Shown: one piece after another, positions 17,950 through 29,000 of the stretch
How the letters are laid out: each line of letters starts with the position of its first letter
How positions within the stretch are numbered: the stretch's first letter is position 1
Assembly: GCA_020636505.1 (NCBI GenBank)
Contig: JACJXR010000010.1
Span: forward strand, 37,033 to 101,032
Length of the DNA: 64,000 nucleotides
Direction: 5' to 3'
Source of the DNA: Chitinophagales bacterium
GTDB taxonomy: Bacteria > Bacteroidota > Bacteroidia > Chitinophagales > Chitinophagaceae
The notes under the pieces: generated by a model
What the model was told of the DNA's origin: nothing
The model's input: only the letters and a program-made list of their open reading frames with translations
Databases searched by the model: none
Position numbers and translations under genes: made by a program

Positions 17950-19320
17950 TTATTTACTCAATGCATTGATGATGTCGTACTTGGTGAAGATGTGGTATTG
18001 ACCACTGTCGTCCCTTGTAAGTACTGCACCGTTCTCTTTGTTGATAAAGTTGCTCAAACGCTCAACGGGAGTGTCCAACTCCACTACAGGCAATGCAGCT
18101 TCCATTATGTCCGATATTTTTTTGTCTTTCACATCGCTATCGGCCATCATCTTCTTGAACAAACCCGCTTGCGTAATCGCACCTACGGGATTCATACCAT
18201 TCATCACAGGTATTTGTTCTATATCGTACTTCTTCATCAGGTTAAGTGCATCTGTCACGGTATCACCTTCTTCAAGGGTTACCAACCTGCGATTGCCCAA
18301 ACCATTCAATAGGTCGCGTACGGATTTCACTTCCAAGAAACCGCGATCCAACATCCACTCGTCGTTGTATACTTTACCTACATAGCGGCTACCGTGGTCG
18401 TGGAATATGATAACAACAAGGTCATCTTTGGTCAGCTTGTCTTTCAACTGACGTAGACCCGCCAATGCAGAACCTGCAGAGTATCCCACGAATATGCCTT
18501 CTTCTTTTGTGATCTTACGAGCCAATACCGCACCATCCTTATCCGTCACCTGCTCAAAATGGTCCACCACCTCGCGGATATAGTTCTCGGGAAGGAAATC
18601 TTCACCCAATCCTTCTGCTATATATGGGTGTACTTCTTTCATGTCCAACTCGCCTGTGCGGTGCCACTTGGTAAGCAGCGAACCATATGGGTCGATAGCC
18701 CAAACCTTAACATTCGGGTTTTGCTCCTTTAGGTACATACCCGTACCCGTAACAGTACCACCTGTACCGGTAGCCACCACAAGGTGTGTTATTTTACCTT
18801 CGGTCTGCTCCCAAAGTTCAGGGCCTGTTTGCTCGTAGTGTGCAAGACGGTTGGCCAAGTTGTCATATTGATTCACATACCAACTGTTGGGTATCTCTTT
18901 TGCCAACCTTGCAGATACTGAATAATAAGAGCGAGGATCTTCCGGCTCCACATCCGTAGGACAAACGATCACCTCAGCACCGAACGCCTTCAATATATCC
19001 ACCTTCTCCTTACTCTGCTTGTCGGTAGTGGTAAAGATACACTTGTAGCCACGTGTGATGGCGGCAAGAGCCAAACCCATACCTGTATTACCCGACGTAC
19101 CCTCGATGATGGTACCACCCGGTTTTATCTTACCCTCTGCCTCAGCCACATCCAACATTTTAACCGCCATACGGTCTTTAATGGAGTTGCCGGGGTTGAA
19201 ATAATCAACCTTCGCATATACCGGACAAGGGAAATCGGCCACCACTTTGTTCAGTTTTATAAGCGGAGTATTGCCAATGGTTTGCAGAATATTGTCGTAA
19301 ACACGTTTTTCAGGAGTCAT
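17950..19320 (-). CDS. Cystathionine beta-synthase with C-terminal CBS pair
   Basis: A 456-residue PLP enzyme of fold type II. The PLP lysine is K48 in FNPGNSIKDRMAV, the phosphate-binding loop is EGTSGNTGMGLA (residues 73-84), and GTGGTVTGTGMYLKE is the second cofactor loop. Residues ~330-456 form a tandem CBS pair (KYDIEQIPVMNGMNPVGAIT; LDTPVERLSNFINKENGAVL), which separates it from plain cysteine synthase. It should condense serine or activated serine with homocysteine to cystathionine in transsulfuration; a related cysteine synthase activity cannot be excluded. It is transcribed alone. Confidence 0.93.
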   Translation of the reverse strand: MTPEKRVYDNILQTIGNTPLIKLNKVVADFPCPVYAKVDYFNPGNSIKDRMAVKMLDVAEAEGKIKPGGTIIEGTSGNTGMGLALAAITRGYKCIFTTTDKQSKEKVDILKAFGAEVIVCPTDVEPEDPRSYYSVSARLAKEIPNSWYVNQYDNLANRLAHYEQTGPELWEQTEGKITHLVVATGTGGTVTGTGMYLKEQNPNVKVWAIDPYGSLLTKWHRTGELDMKEVHPYIAEGLGEDFLPENYIREVVDHFEQVTDKDGAVLARKITKEEGIFVGYSAGSALAGLRQLKDKLTKDDLVVIIFHDHGSRYVGKVYNDEWMLDRGFLEVKSVRDLLNGLGNRRLVTLEEGDTVTDALNLMKKYDIEQIPVMNGMNPVGAITQAGLFKKMMADSDVKDKKISDIMEAALPVVELDTPVERLSNFINKENGAVLTRDDSGQYHIFTKYDIINALSK

Positions 19321-19371
19321 AACCTTATAAAATACTTTGCGGCGAAGGTAAAAAAAATACTTGGGAGGGGG

Positions 19372-19569
19372 CTAATCCTTCTTCTCTCTCTTAGCAGTAG
19401 ACATCATTGGCAAAGCCATAAGGAGTGCAAAAACTAACCATTGTAATAAGTTGTTAAGCTTAAAAGAGTCCTCAATAGCATCATCACTCCAGCCCAATGC
19501 ATTGAACAGTAAATCAACACCGATGGCTATTACAAAAACATATAGTGTACGGGTAAGGTATTTCTTCAC
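19372..19569 (-). CDS. Small two-helix membrane protein
   Basis: 65 residues, with hydrophobic segments TLYVFVIAIGVDLLFNALGW and LLQWLVFALLMALPMMS, and a charged tail (STAKREKKD). No family recognised. It could be an uncharacterised inner-membrane protein; coding status rests on good membrane pattern and lack of overlap. Confidence 0.5.
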   Translation of the reverse strand: MKKYLTRTLYVFVIAIGVDLLFNALGWSDDAIEDSFKLNNLLQWLVFALLMALPMMSTAKREKKD

Positions 19570-19698
19570 AGCAAACAGTTTATATAAAAATAGATATTAT
19601 TCGTAACGTTTCCATTATGTTAAAACCTCAAAAGCTGTAAGTCCGGATTAACTATTTCGTCGTAATAACTGTTATACAACAAATATCGAATGACGGTT

Positions 19699-20349
19699 AT
19701 GAAGAAATCACGAATAATACCTTTGGCCACAGCCATACTTTTATTGACAGCTTGTGGCAATGACATCTCCGCACAAAAAGGCGGCGATGTATACAGCGTA
19801 AAACTTGAAGCTCCCAAGGGGAAAGCCATAGCGGCATTTGCAGAAGGATGCTTTTGGTGCAGCGAACATATTTTCGAATCGGTTGTGGGTGTAGATAGTG
19901 CAGTGTCGGGCTATGCAGGCGGGCATACCAAAAACCCGACCTACGAACGTGTGAACACCGAAACAACAGGCCACGCCGAAACGGTATTGGTGTATTACGA
20001 CCCGAAGAAAATAAGCTATGCGGAACTGCAAAACGTATTTTACTCATCTCACGACCCTACAACACCCGAGCAGCAAGGGCCTGACAAGGGTAACTCTTAC
20101 CGCTCAATCGCATTTTATCTGACACCACAAGAGAAGAAGATAGCCGAGGATGCCAAGAAACGTTGGGACGAATCGGGCAAATATCATAACATGATAGTGA
20201 CGGAAATCAAAAAGCTGGATGCATTCCATCGTGCGGAAGGTTATCACCAAGACTATATAGAACACCACCCAACCAACTCGTATGTACGCAATGTGAGCAT
20301 ACCGAGGTATATAAAGTTCAAGAAGATGTACAAGGGCAACTTCAAATAA
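19699..20349 (+). CDS. msrA: Peptide-methionine (S)-S-oxide reductase, exported lipoprotein
   Basis: The start MKKSRIIPLAT at 19699 (three codons into the longer frame) begins a lipoprotein signal ending LLLTAC. The enzyme domain follows: AEGCFWCSEHIFESV with the catalytic cysteine in GCFWC, VSGYAGGHTKNPTYE, the ETTGHAE block and the YHQDYIEHHPTN tail. It reduces methionine-S-sulfoxide in oxidised proteins; the lipobox places it in the periplasm or on the membrane, where it would repair exported proteins. No msrB is fused or adjacent. It converges on the giant T9SS gene at 20404 across a strong hairpin. Confidence 0.95.
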   Translation: MKKSRIIPLATAILLLTACGNDISAQKGGDVYSVKLEAPKGKAIAAFAEGCFWCSEHIFESVVGVDSAVSGYAGGHTKNPTYERVNTETTGHAETVLVYYDPKKISYAELQNVFYSSHDPTTPEQQGPDKGNSYRSIAFYLTPQEKKIAEDAKKRWDESGKYHNMIVTEIKKLDAFHRAEGYHQDYIEHHPTNSYVRNVSIPRYIKFKKMYKGNFK

Positions 20350-20353
20350 AGCA

Positions 20354-20380
20354 ATACGGGCGGCCAAAGGCCGCCCGTAT
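20354..20380. terminator. Bidirectional terminator
   Basis: ATACGGGCGGCC, loop AAA, GGCCGCCCGTAT: a 12-bp perfect stem between the convergent msrA and T9SS genes. Only moderate T-runs flank it. Confidence 0.8.
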
Positions 20381-20403
20381 CTTATCATATTTTTCGTAAA
20401 CGT

Positions 20404-23154
20404 CTACTTCACCTCAAAACGTATTATTGCTCTGTGTCCCGCTTCATCACGCAGTTGTAATATATACATACACACAGCAACGTTCAATTGCATCTCGGTT
20501 TGTAATACATTGCCCTGCACTTCGGTAACACCACTAAATACTTTCTGCCCTATCGAGTTGCTTATCAATACATCATATCTACCGTTCGGCAACTTACCCG
20601 ACAGAATAAACTTACCGTTGTTCGGGTTGGGATAAAGCACCAAACTTTCTGCGCCTTCAATATCACCAACCGACGTAAGTATGTGCACCTTGATGCCGTT
20701 GCTTACTGCTGTAGTCGGTAGCGGACAGAGATAGTTGCTGACTATCTCCACACTTATGCTGTCATTGTCATTAAGGTTGTTCGCGCTCCATATATTGCTT
20801 TGAGCACCTATAACGTCCGTGCCGTTGCGCTTCCATTGGTATTGTGGTTTCTTACCTGCATTTACTGTTGTTGCAGTGAAGTCGATATATATACCCTCTT
20901 TAACAGGGCCTGACGGGTTGGAGGTGATGCTCACACTCGGTGCCAACCAAGGCAGTACTGCTATCTGTACATCGTTGCTCGGGTCTGTAAAGTTGTTGGC
21001 ACACTTGGTGTACTCTGTCATATCGCAACGAATGACATCGTTATGGTTCAATGTACTTGTGGTGAACACAGTACTTCCACCTGCAACATATTGTGCGTTG
21101 ACAAACCATTGGTAAGTTGGTGTACCTCCCACATTGTTCGGCAAGGCGGTAAAGGTTACTGAACCTCCTGCACAAATACTGTCCTTGTTGGCCAATATCA
21201 CCACAAAGGGTTGCGGATTTACAGACACATTCACACTGTCTTGCGGAGAGACACAGCCGTTCGCTGCGATGGTCAAACGGTATGCGCCTGCATCGGCAAG
21301 GCTTATGTTCGCTCTTGTAGGATTGCGTTGAGATGAACTGAAGTTATTCGGGCCTGTCCAACTATATGTAGCTCCGGAATAGTTGCCTGTTGTCAACTTA
21401 AGTGTATCGCCTATACAAATGGGATTATTACCTCCTATGGATGAAATGATTGGGATAGTGTAAATAAATGCTTGTGTACTGTCTGTGTATTCACAACCGT
21501 TCAAGTTTACAAGCATCTTGTACCAACCTGACATATTAGGCGTTGCGTTTACTCTTGTAGCGTTTTGAGTATTGGACGAAAAGCTCATTGGACCTGACCA
21601 ACTGTATGTAACACCGGTTGAGAATGCGGTACTGTTCAGCTTAAGTGTATCACCTGTACATAGAGGGTTATTGTTGGATAATGTTACAAATGGTCTAGTT
21701 TTCACAATCACATTTGTAGTATCACTCGTACTACATCCGTTTTTTGAAACAGTGGCAGTATATATACCGGATATTGTATCGACAGTATTCAGTAAAATGA
21801 TCGTATCAGATGAAGAGCTGAAACCTCCGGGGCCTGCCCATGAAAATGTAACTCCATTTGTACCGGTTGCAGTATACAACCTTAAGGTATCACCTTCGCA
21901 CAAAGGTGTATTGTTTGTAACATTTGGGGAATCGGGACTTTGCTTCACAACAACATCGAAAGTATCTCTAACTGTGCAACCATAGACATTCACGGTTGAA
22001 TAATATGTACCTGTATATGCGATATCTACGTTTAGAATAGTAGTGTCCCCTACATTCGCATTAAAACCATTTGGGCCCATCCAATTATATAATATAGCGG
22101 TGACACTACTACTTGCAGAAAGATGTAATGTATCGTATTCACACAAAGGCGATGATGTTGATGTGACAATGATATTTGCACTATCCAAGTTACCAATACT
22201 GATATCAAAACCATTATCCAATGAAGTATCCGGTAAAACAGTAGATGTGACTCTTATACGGTAACCGGATCCTGGAGATATGGATAAGGGGATAACCCCA
22301 CTAAGCATTCCATTGCAACTGTCTGAGGCAAGAGAATCTATGTTTATTGGAGAGTTGAAGCCGCCATACTTATCTGATAATTGAAGCCTAAAAATATTTG
22401 ACACTCCTAATGGTTTCTCTGCAACAAAATCTACACTTAATGTATCTCCGGCACATAGTATCGAATCTTGTACCGCTACGACAAATGTGTCTATCAACGA
22501 GACAACAACAGAATCAATATAATAATATGCCCAACTCCCCCCTCCAAGAGTATCTGTTGTAAAACTGTTACCATCTACATTAAAAGGTCCGATTACAATA
22601 TTGTCATATGCCGAGTCTGCCACCAACGTATCAACCAACCTTACCCAATTTAAAGTATCATTTATTACACCATATTTTGCATAACTTATTTGTGGTATAT
22701 AAGGAAGTATATTACTCGTAAAAACGTAAGATGCGTTTGAATCATAAAAATAGACTCCAAGATTATTTGTTGCATATCCCGACTGATTCCCCAAGTTAAC
22801 AGACATTTCAACTTTATATTTTCTATTCACTATCATTTTTTGTGATAGTTCTGCGGCTATATACTCTGCCCATGTATTGACATTTGCAATTACTCCACAA
22901 TACGCATTACCGGATGCAGCGTATTGATAACCAATCCAATTATTTGGAACACCTGCAGCATAGTAAGAGCATGAATGCAAATAGTCTGAAGTTGCATCTG
23001 TATACTGCCTCCAACTAACACATCCAGTTAATAGAGAAAGTCCAATTGGGCAGAAAACAGTATCCTCAAAGCTTGGGTTCGGCACCAAATTCTGCTGTGC
23101 TCCTGTTTGCAGGTAGCCAATAAATAACAATATGAGAATGGCGGTGCGCTTCAT
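20404..23154 (-). CDS. Giant Ig/PKD-repeat T9SS type A protein (copy 1)
   Basis: A 916-residue extracellular protein. Signal peptide (…LQTGAQ); an N-terminal ~200-residue domain opening NLVPNPSFEDTVFCP with TSDYLHSC; then Ig/PKD-like repeats marked by 'N(N/T)PLC.GDTL.L' and 'YSWSGP.SFSSN', a pair of larger Ig modules (APSVSITSNPSGPVKEGIY) and a T9SS type A domain (LYPNPNNGKFILSG). It is one of three tandem paralogues (20404, 23215, 26052) transcribed leftward. The last ~350 residues are nearly the same in all three while the N-terminal parts differ, which points to module exchange. Adhesin or matrix roles are inferred. Confidence 0.8.
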   Translation of the reverse strand: MKRTAILILLFIGYLQTGAQQNLVPNPSFEDTVFCPIGLSLLTGCVSWRQYTDATSDYLHSCSYYAAGVPNNWIGYQYAASGNAYCGVIANVNTWAEYIAAELSQKMIVNRKYKVEMSVNLGNQSGYATNNLGVYFYDSNASYVFTSNILPYIPQISYAKYGVINDTLNWVRLVDTLVADSAYDNIVIGPFNVDGNSFTTDTLGGGSWAYYYIDSVVVSLIDTFVVAVQDSILCAGDTLSVDFVAEKPLGVSNIFRLQLSDKYGGFNSPINIDSLASDSCNGMLSGVIPLSISPGSGYRIRVTSTVLPDTSLDNGFDISIGNLDSANIIVTSTSSPLCEYDTLHLSASSSVTAILYNWMGPNGFNANVGDTTILNVDIAYTGTYYSTVNVYGCTVRDTFDVVVKQSPDSPNVTNNTPLCEGDTLRLYTATGTNGVTFSWAGPGGFSSSSDTIILLNTVDTISGIYTATVSKNGCSTSDTTNVIVKTRPFVTLSNNNPLCTGDTLKLNSTAFSTGVTYSWSGPMSFSSNTQNATRVNATPNMSGWYKMLVNLNGCEYTDSTQAFIYTIPIISSIGGNNPICIGDTLKLTTGNYSGATYSWTGPNNFSSSQRNPTRANISLADAGAYRLTIAANGCVSPQDSVNVSVNPQPFVVILANKDSICAGGSVTFTALPNNVGGTPTYQWFVNAQYVAGGSTVFTTSTLNHNDVIRCDMTEYTKCANNFTDPSNDVQIAVLPWLAPSVSITSNPSGPVKEGIYIDFTATTVNAGKKPQYQWKRNGTDVIGAQSNIWSANNLNDNDSISVEIVSNYLCPLPTTAVSNGIKVHILTSVGDIEGAESLVLYPNPNNGKFILSGKLPNGRYDVLISNSIGQKVFSGVTEVQGNVLQTEMQLNVAVCMYILQLRDEAGHRAIIRFEVK

Positions 23155-23214
23155 AGGAAGGTATGCACTGTTACCTATGTAATTTACAAAAACATTTACT
23201 TATCTGTAATCTGT

Positions 23215-25989
23215 CTATTTCGTCACTCTGAAGCTCACTGTGCTCCTATTACCGACATCATCTTTTATCATCAATAAGTACACTCCCGAAGCAACTTCAG
23301 GCATTTTTATCTCATGACGTATCTCTGAGGTAGCCACATCGGCTGTTCCGGTGTATATGTTTTGCCCCAGTGTATTTACAACACTCAATTCATATCTGCC
23401 GTTGTTCAACTTACCTGACAAAATGAACTTACCTGTGTTCGGGTTGGGGTACAGCACCAAACTTTCCGCACCTACGATATCACCAACCGACGTAAGTATC
23501 TTCACTTTGATGCCATTGCTGACTGCAGTTGTCGGCTGTGGACACAGATAGTTACTCACTATCTCCACACTTATACTGTCGTTATCATTGAGGTTGTTGG
23601 CACTCCATATATTACTCTGTGCACCTATTACATCAGCTCCGTTGCGTTTCCACTGGTATAGAGGTTTTAGGCCTGCATTCACAGTTGTTGCGGTAAAGTT
23701 GATGTATACACCTTCCTTGACAATACCTGTTGGGCTAGAGGTGATGCTCACACTCGGGGCCAACCATGGCAATACATTTATCTGCACATCGTTACTTGCA
23801 TCGGTTACATTGTTGGTACACATTGTGTACTCTGTCATATCGCAACGGATAACGTCCAAATGATTCAACGTACTTGTGGTATAGGTAACACCTGTTGCAC
23901 CCACATACTGTGAGTTGACATACCATTTGTAGGTTGGTGTACCACCCGAGTTGTTGGCAAGAGCGGTAAATATTACAGAGCCGCCGGTACATATACTGTC
24001 TTTGTTGGGGTATATCACCACAAAAGGCATTGGGTTGACCGTTACAGCGACGCTATCTTCCGCAGAGGTACACCCGTTGACCGTTACGCTAACATGGTAA
24101 CTGCCTTTATGAAACAAACTTGCACCGTTCCTTACAGGATTCTGTTGCGATGAAGAATAGCTACCCGGACCTGTCCAATTATAACTTGCACCTAATACTG
24201 TTCCTGTACTCAATTGTAAGCTTTCACCCACACAAACAGGTGAATTACTGTTCACACCAAACACGGATGGGACTGCAAATACCTTAGCCTCTATACTGTC
24301 TACATAAGTACATCCGTTCAGGTCTATCAACAATTTGTACCAGCCTGTTGATGTAACACCGGCATTCACAAGTGTGGCGTTCTGTGTACTTGCGGTATAT
24401 GTGTTGGGACCTGTCCAACTGTATGTAGCACTGCTTGATGATGCAGTACTGTTCAGTTTCAGCGTATCCCCATCACACAGTGGACTGTTGTTACTCAATG
24501 TAACTGTTGCCGGTGTAGGCTTTACTGTTATTGCTATATTTCCTGTAATAACACAACCACCTTTTTCTACAGAAACCGTGTAGGTACCGCTCATACCGGT
24601 GGTCGCATTGGCTATTTTAGGATTTTGTTGATTGCTCGTAAAACTGTTGGGGCCTGTCCAACCGTAAGTAACACCTGTTGTTGTTGAAACTGCGGTGAGT
24701 TTTATGGAATCGCCCGCACAGATAGGAGTTGTGCCTGTAATGGTCGGCGTGGCAGGCTTGGGTGCCACTACCACCGCCAAAGTATCCGTCACCTCGCAAC
24801 CGTAAAAATTCAACTTGCAGTAGTAGTCTCCGTTATGTACAGAACTGACACCCGTAATACTTGTAGTAGCCGATGTTGAGCTAAACCCATTGGGACCCCA
24901 CCAGCTGTATGTGGTTGGAGAAACACTCGTACTCGCAGTAAATGTGAGCGTAGAGCCGACACACAAAGGGCTACTGCTCGAGATGGAAACACTTGAGCTG
25001 TCTATATTGGCTATCTTAATGGTTTGCAGACCTGCAGCCGATGTATCAGCTGCACTTGAACTCAACATACGGACTCGATATCCTGTCCCATTAGGAACAG
25101 TTTTTGGTATGTACCCTTTCATCACACCCGCTTTGTTGTACGTATAGGTGCCGATATTTAAGGGCGATGCAAAACTTCCCGAGGCATCAGACAACTGCAA
25201 TGTGAAAACATTATTGGCATTTTTAGGTGTTGTAATATCGTATGCGACCGTTATGGAATCACCTGCACAAGCGACTGAATCATTCGACGAAACATAAAAC
25301 GAATCGAGCAAAGTCAGCACCAAAGAGTCCATGTAATAGTATGAATAATATGAGTTGGTTGCGGAAAGTGTATCCAACTGATAGCCGTAACCTGATGAGG
25401 TGTATTTAAAACCACCGATGACCATATAGTCGTATGCAGAGTCTGCAACGAAGGAAGCACTCAAACGTGTCCAATTCAGAGTGTCGGAGATGATGCCAAA
25501 TGAGGAGAATGACACTTGAGGGGTATTAGGCAAAATATTTGTAGTAGCAAGAGGGGTATTAGGAACACTGTCCAAAAACAGTACACCTATATTATCCGTA
25601 GCTACTTTCATCTGGTTCGACAATACAACAGACATCGATATATGATATGTTTTCCCTTTTACCAGCGGCTGAGGCAATGGAGCTGCAATGTATTCAAACC
25701 ATGAGGTGTTTGCGTGTACATAAAAGCCACAATATGCATCACCACTTGCCGGCTGCTGATAGCCGAGAGCGTTTAAAGGAACGCCCGCTGCAGTATTGCC
25801 GCATCTATGATAATAATCAGACGTGGCACCCGTAAACTGAACCCAAGAAACACAGTTGGTTGTCACCTGTGACAATCCTGTAGGACAGTTTACTCTCTGT
25901 TCAAAATTACCGTTAGGGGCTAAATTGGTTTGTGCGAATACTTGTATACTTGCAGCGACCACAAGTAATAAGAAAAGGGTTCTTTTCAT
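23215..25989 (-). CDS. Giant Ig/PKD-repeat T9SS type A protein (copy 2)
   Basis: A 924-residue paralogue with signal peptide (…IQVFAQ), N-terminal domain NLAPNGNFEQRVNCPTGLS with TSDYYHRC and ASGDAYCGF, about five 'SPLC.G.TL / YSWTGPN' repeats, two larger Ig modules and the T9SS type A tail (LYPNPNTGKFILSGKL … ASGVYLLMIKDDVGN). Overall order matches copy 1. It lies 60 bp upstream of copy 1 in transcription direction. Ligand unknown. Confidence 0.8.
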   Translation of the reverse strand: MKRTLFLLLVVAASIQVFAQTNLAPNGNFEQRVNCPTGLSQVTTNCVSWVQFTGATSDYYHRCGNTAAGVPLNALGYQQPASGDAYCGFYVHANTSWFEYIAAPLPQPLVKGKTYHISMSVVLSNQMKVATDNIGVLFLDSVPNTPLATTNILPNTPQVSFSSFGIISDTLNWTRLSASFVADSAYDYMVIGGFKYTSSGYGYQLDTLSATNSYYSYYYMDSLVLTLLDSFYVSSNDSVACAGDSITVAYDITTPKNANNVFTLQLSDASGSFASPLNIGTYTYNKAGVMKGYIPKTVPNGTGYRVRMLSSSAADTSAAGLQTIKIANIDSSSVSISSSSPLCVGSTLTFTASTSVSPTTYSWWGPNGFSSTSATTSITGVSSVHNGDYYCKLNFYGCEVTDTLAVVVAPKPATPTITGTTPICAGDSIKLTAVSTTTGVTYGWTGPNSFTSNQQNPKIANATTGMSGTYTVSVEKGGCVITGNIAITVKPTPATVTLSNNSPLCDGDTLKLNSTASSSSATYSWTGPNTYTASTQNATLVNAGVTSTGWYKLLIDLNGCTYVDSIEAKVFAVPSVFGVNSNSPVCVGESLQLSTGTVLGASYNWTGPGSYSSSQQNPVRNGASLFHKGSYHVSVTVNGCTSAEDSVAVTVNPMPFVVIYPNKDSICTGGSVIFTALANNSGGTPTYKWYVNSQYVGATGVTYTTSTLNHLDVIRCDMTEYTMCTNNVTDASNDVQINVLPWLAPSVSITSSPTGIVKEGVYINFTATTVNAGLKPLYQWKRNGADVIGAQSNIWSANNLNDNDSISVEIVSNYLCPQPTTAVSNGIKVKILTSVGDIVGAESLVLYPNPNTGKFILSGKLNNGRYELSVVNTLGQNIYTGTADVATSEIRHEIKMPEVASGVYLLMIKDDVGNRSTVSFRVTK

Positions 25990-26051
25990 AGGACTATCGT
26001 TTACCTACTTGTAAGTTAAGCAAATATTACTCCACCTGAATATATATAACG

Positions 26052-29000
26052 CTATTTCTGTACTCTGAAGGCTATATTGACTCTGTTCCCCAACCTATCT
26101 TTAACCGTAAGTAAATATAGCCCTGCGGATACTTCAGGCAGTTCTATTTCATGTTTCAATTCAGAGCCTTTAACATCCGCTACTCCGCCGTATACTTTTT
26201 GCCCCAACGTATTGACAACATTCAACTCATACCGTCCGGTAGGCATACTACCCGACAGCACGAACTTACCTGTGTTCGGGTTCGGGAACAACACCATGTT
26301 TTCTGCACCTTCAATATCCTCGACCGATGTAAGGATGTGTACCTTAATGCTGTTGCTCACCGCAGTGGTAGGTAGCGGGCAGAGATAGCTGCTCACGATC
26401 TGCACACTTATGCTATCGTTGTCATTGAGTGTGTTGGCACTCCATATATTGCTTTGTGCACCTATAACATCTGCACCGTTACGCTTCCATTGATACTGAG
26501 GAGTCTTACCTGCATTTACAGACACCGCAGTAAAGTCGATGTATATACCTTCTTTAACAGGACCGGTAGGATTGGCGGTTATACTCACACTCGGAGCCAA
26601 CCATGGCAAAACAGTCATTTGTATATCGTTGCTTGCATCGGTAAAGTTGTTGGCACACTTGGTGTACTCCGTCATATCGCAACGGATGACATCATTGTGC
26701 TTTAAAGTGCTTATTGTATAAGAGACTCCTGTACTTACAAACTGTGCATTCACAAACCATTGATATGTGGGAGTGCCGCCAACATTGTTCGGCAAGGCGG
26801 TAAAGGTTACTGCATCTCCAACACAAAGAGTATCCTTATTAGCCAATATCACCACAAAAGGTTGAGGATTGACAGACACTCTAACACTGTCTTGAGGAGA
26901 CACGCAACCATTGGCTGCAATGGTCAAACGATATGTTCCTGTATCCGCAAAGCTCATGTTTGTCTTGATGGGGTTGCGTTGTGTGGAGTTGAAATTGTTA
27001 GGCCCCGACCAACTGTATGTGGCTCCTGAATAGTTGCCCGTTGTCAGCTTAAGTGTATCTCCGATACACAGAGGATTGCTACCTGCGATTGATGAAATAC
27101 TTGGGATAGGATAAATAAATGCTTGAGTACTGTCTGCGTATACACAACCATTCATGTCGACAATCATTTTATACCAACCGGTCATATTGGGTGTTGCATT
27201 GACTCTCGTAGTGTTTTGTGTATTGGCAGAAAAACTTGCGGGGCCTGACCAACTGTAAGTCACCCCGCTTGTTGATGCTGTACTGTTCAGCTTGAGTGTA
27301 TCGCCTGTACAAAGAGATGAATTGTTGGATAATGTCACAGGTGTAGGTGCAGGCTTAACCGTTACATGCGTGGTATCACTGTTGCTGCAACCGTCTTTGG
27401 TAACGGTTGAGGTGTATACACCACTCATGGTTGTAGTACTGTTGCCAATTGAAGGACTTTGCACCGTATCGGTAAAACTGTTGGGGCCTGTCCAACTATA
27501 AGTTACCCCGCTTGTGGTCGTTGAGGTGGCGAGCTTTAAAGTATCACCTGCGCATAGTGGAGAGTTGTATGCCGGTGTTGGTTTTGCAGGTATGATATTA
27601 ATGGTAACAGATACAGTATCATCATAAGTACAGCCACTCAGAGTGCCTGTCACGAAATAATCTCCGTTATGTACAGGTGATGCTCCACTTATTGACGGGT
27701 TGTATACAGAAGAATTGAAGCTATTGGGACCACTCCAACTATATGACACTCCCGAAAAAGAACTTGATGCATTGAACTGTAATGTCCCTCCCGAACAAAG
27801 GGGGGCGTTGCTTGTGCCTATAAATACAGGAACAGGCTTTACTGTTATCATTATTGTATCAGTTGTTACACATTCTGCTAATAACCCAGTCAAAATGTAC
27901 GCTCCTGCCATTGATGAATCAGCATTAATAATGCTTGTATCAAACTGCGATGCTGAGAAACCCGAAGGTCCAGTCCAACTATAAGCAGTACCAGTTGGAC
28001 TAAAATCATTACCACCTAGATGTAATGTATCACCTACACATACCGGTGTATTACTTGCTGCTGTAAAATATGGGTATTGTGTCACTACAACAAATACTGA
28101 ATCCAGGTCACTTTTACACCCGTACCTATTAGCTTGTACAATATAATAGCCTTGATTACTAACAAGGACACTATCTATTGATACAATTGCTGCATCGCTA
28201 ATATTTCCTGCACCACACCACCAATTCCATGAAGTAGCTAATGATGCTGTTGCTATTAAGTTTAACGTATCACCTACACATAAAGATGTGTCTCCTGTGA
28301 CATTAGGCTTACTTGGATGCAAGCTATCTATTCTTATATCAACAACGTTACTTAGACTGGTATCTTTTATGTCGGAAGAAACAACTCTTACCCTATAACC
28401 ATTTGCAGGAATCACATTTGCAGGAATAGCACACCTAATAAGACCAGAAGTATCCGACATTGTAGAGCCAATATCGATGGGTGAACTAAAATCTCCTGTT
28501 GAGTCTGATAATTGTATTGTAAATACATTATTAGAATTAAATTTAACTCTACAGTAATAGTCCACATCAAAACTATCTAATATACAAAGCTGATATGCCG
28601 TTACTCCTATACTCAATGTATCCATAATTCGCACAACTACCGAATCTATATAGTAGTAACTATCATATGTTGTGCCGCCATTAGCGGTATCAATTTGCAT
28701 TTGATTTGACAACAAGAAGCCTCCAATAGCCATATGATTATATGCGGAATCAGCAACAAACGTTCCGACTAGTCGAACCCACCCAGACTTGTTTGATATA
28801 CTTCCATAATTAGTAAACGAGACTTGCGGACTAACCGCAGGTATTGTAAACCCATTATATTGAACAGGGCCGTTTCTAAAAAAGAACACACCTAACCCAT
28901 CTGTTGCAAGTATAGATTTGTCGGACAATGAAACAGACATTGACACCTCATACTTTGCATCTAGCTGCAAAGGAATTATCGTTCTTTGCATCAGCTCTTT

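Noticed and set aside
19690..20349. GCFWC in MsrA as an unusual active site
   Set aside because: A Cys or Thr after GCFW is common in this family, so the motif is not a finding.
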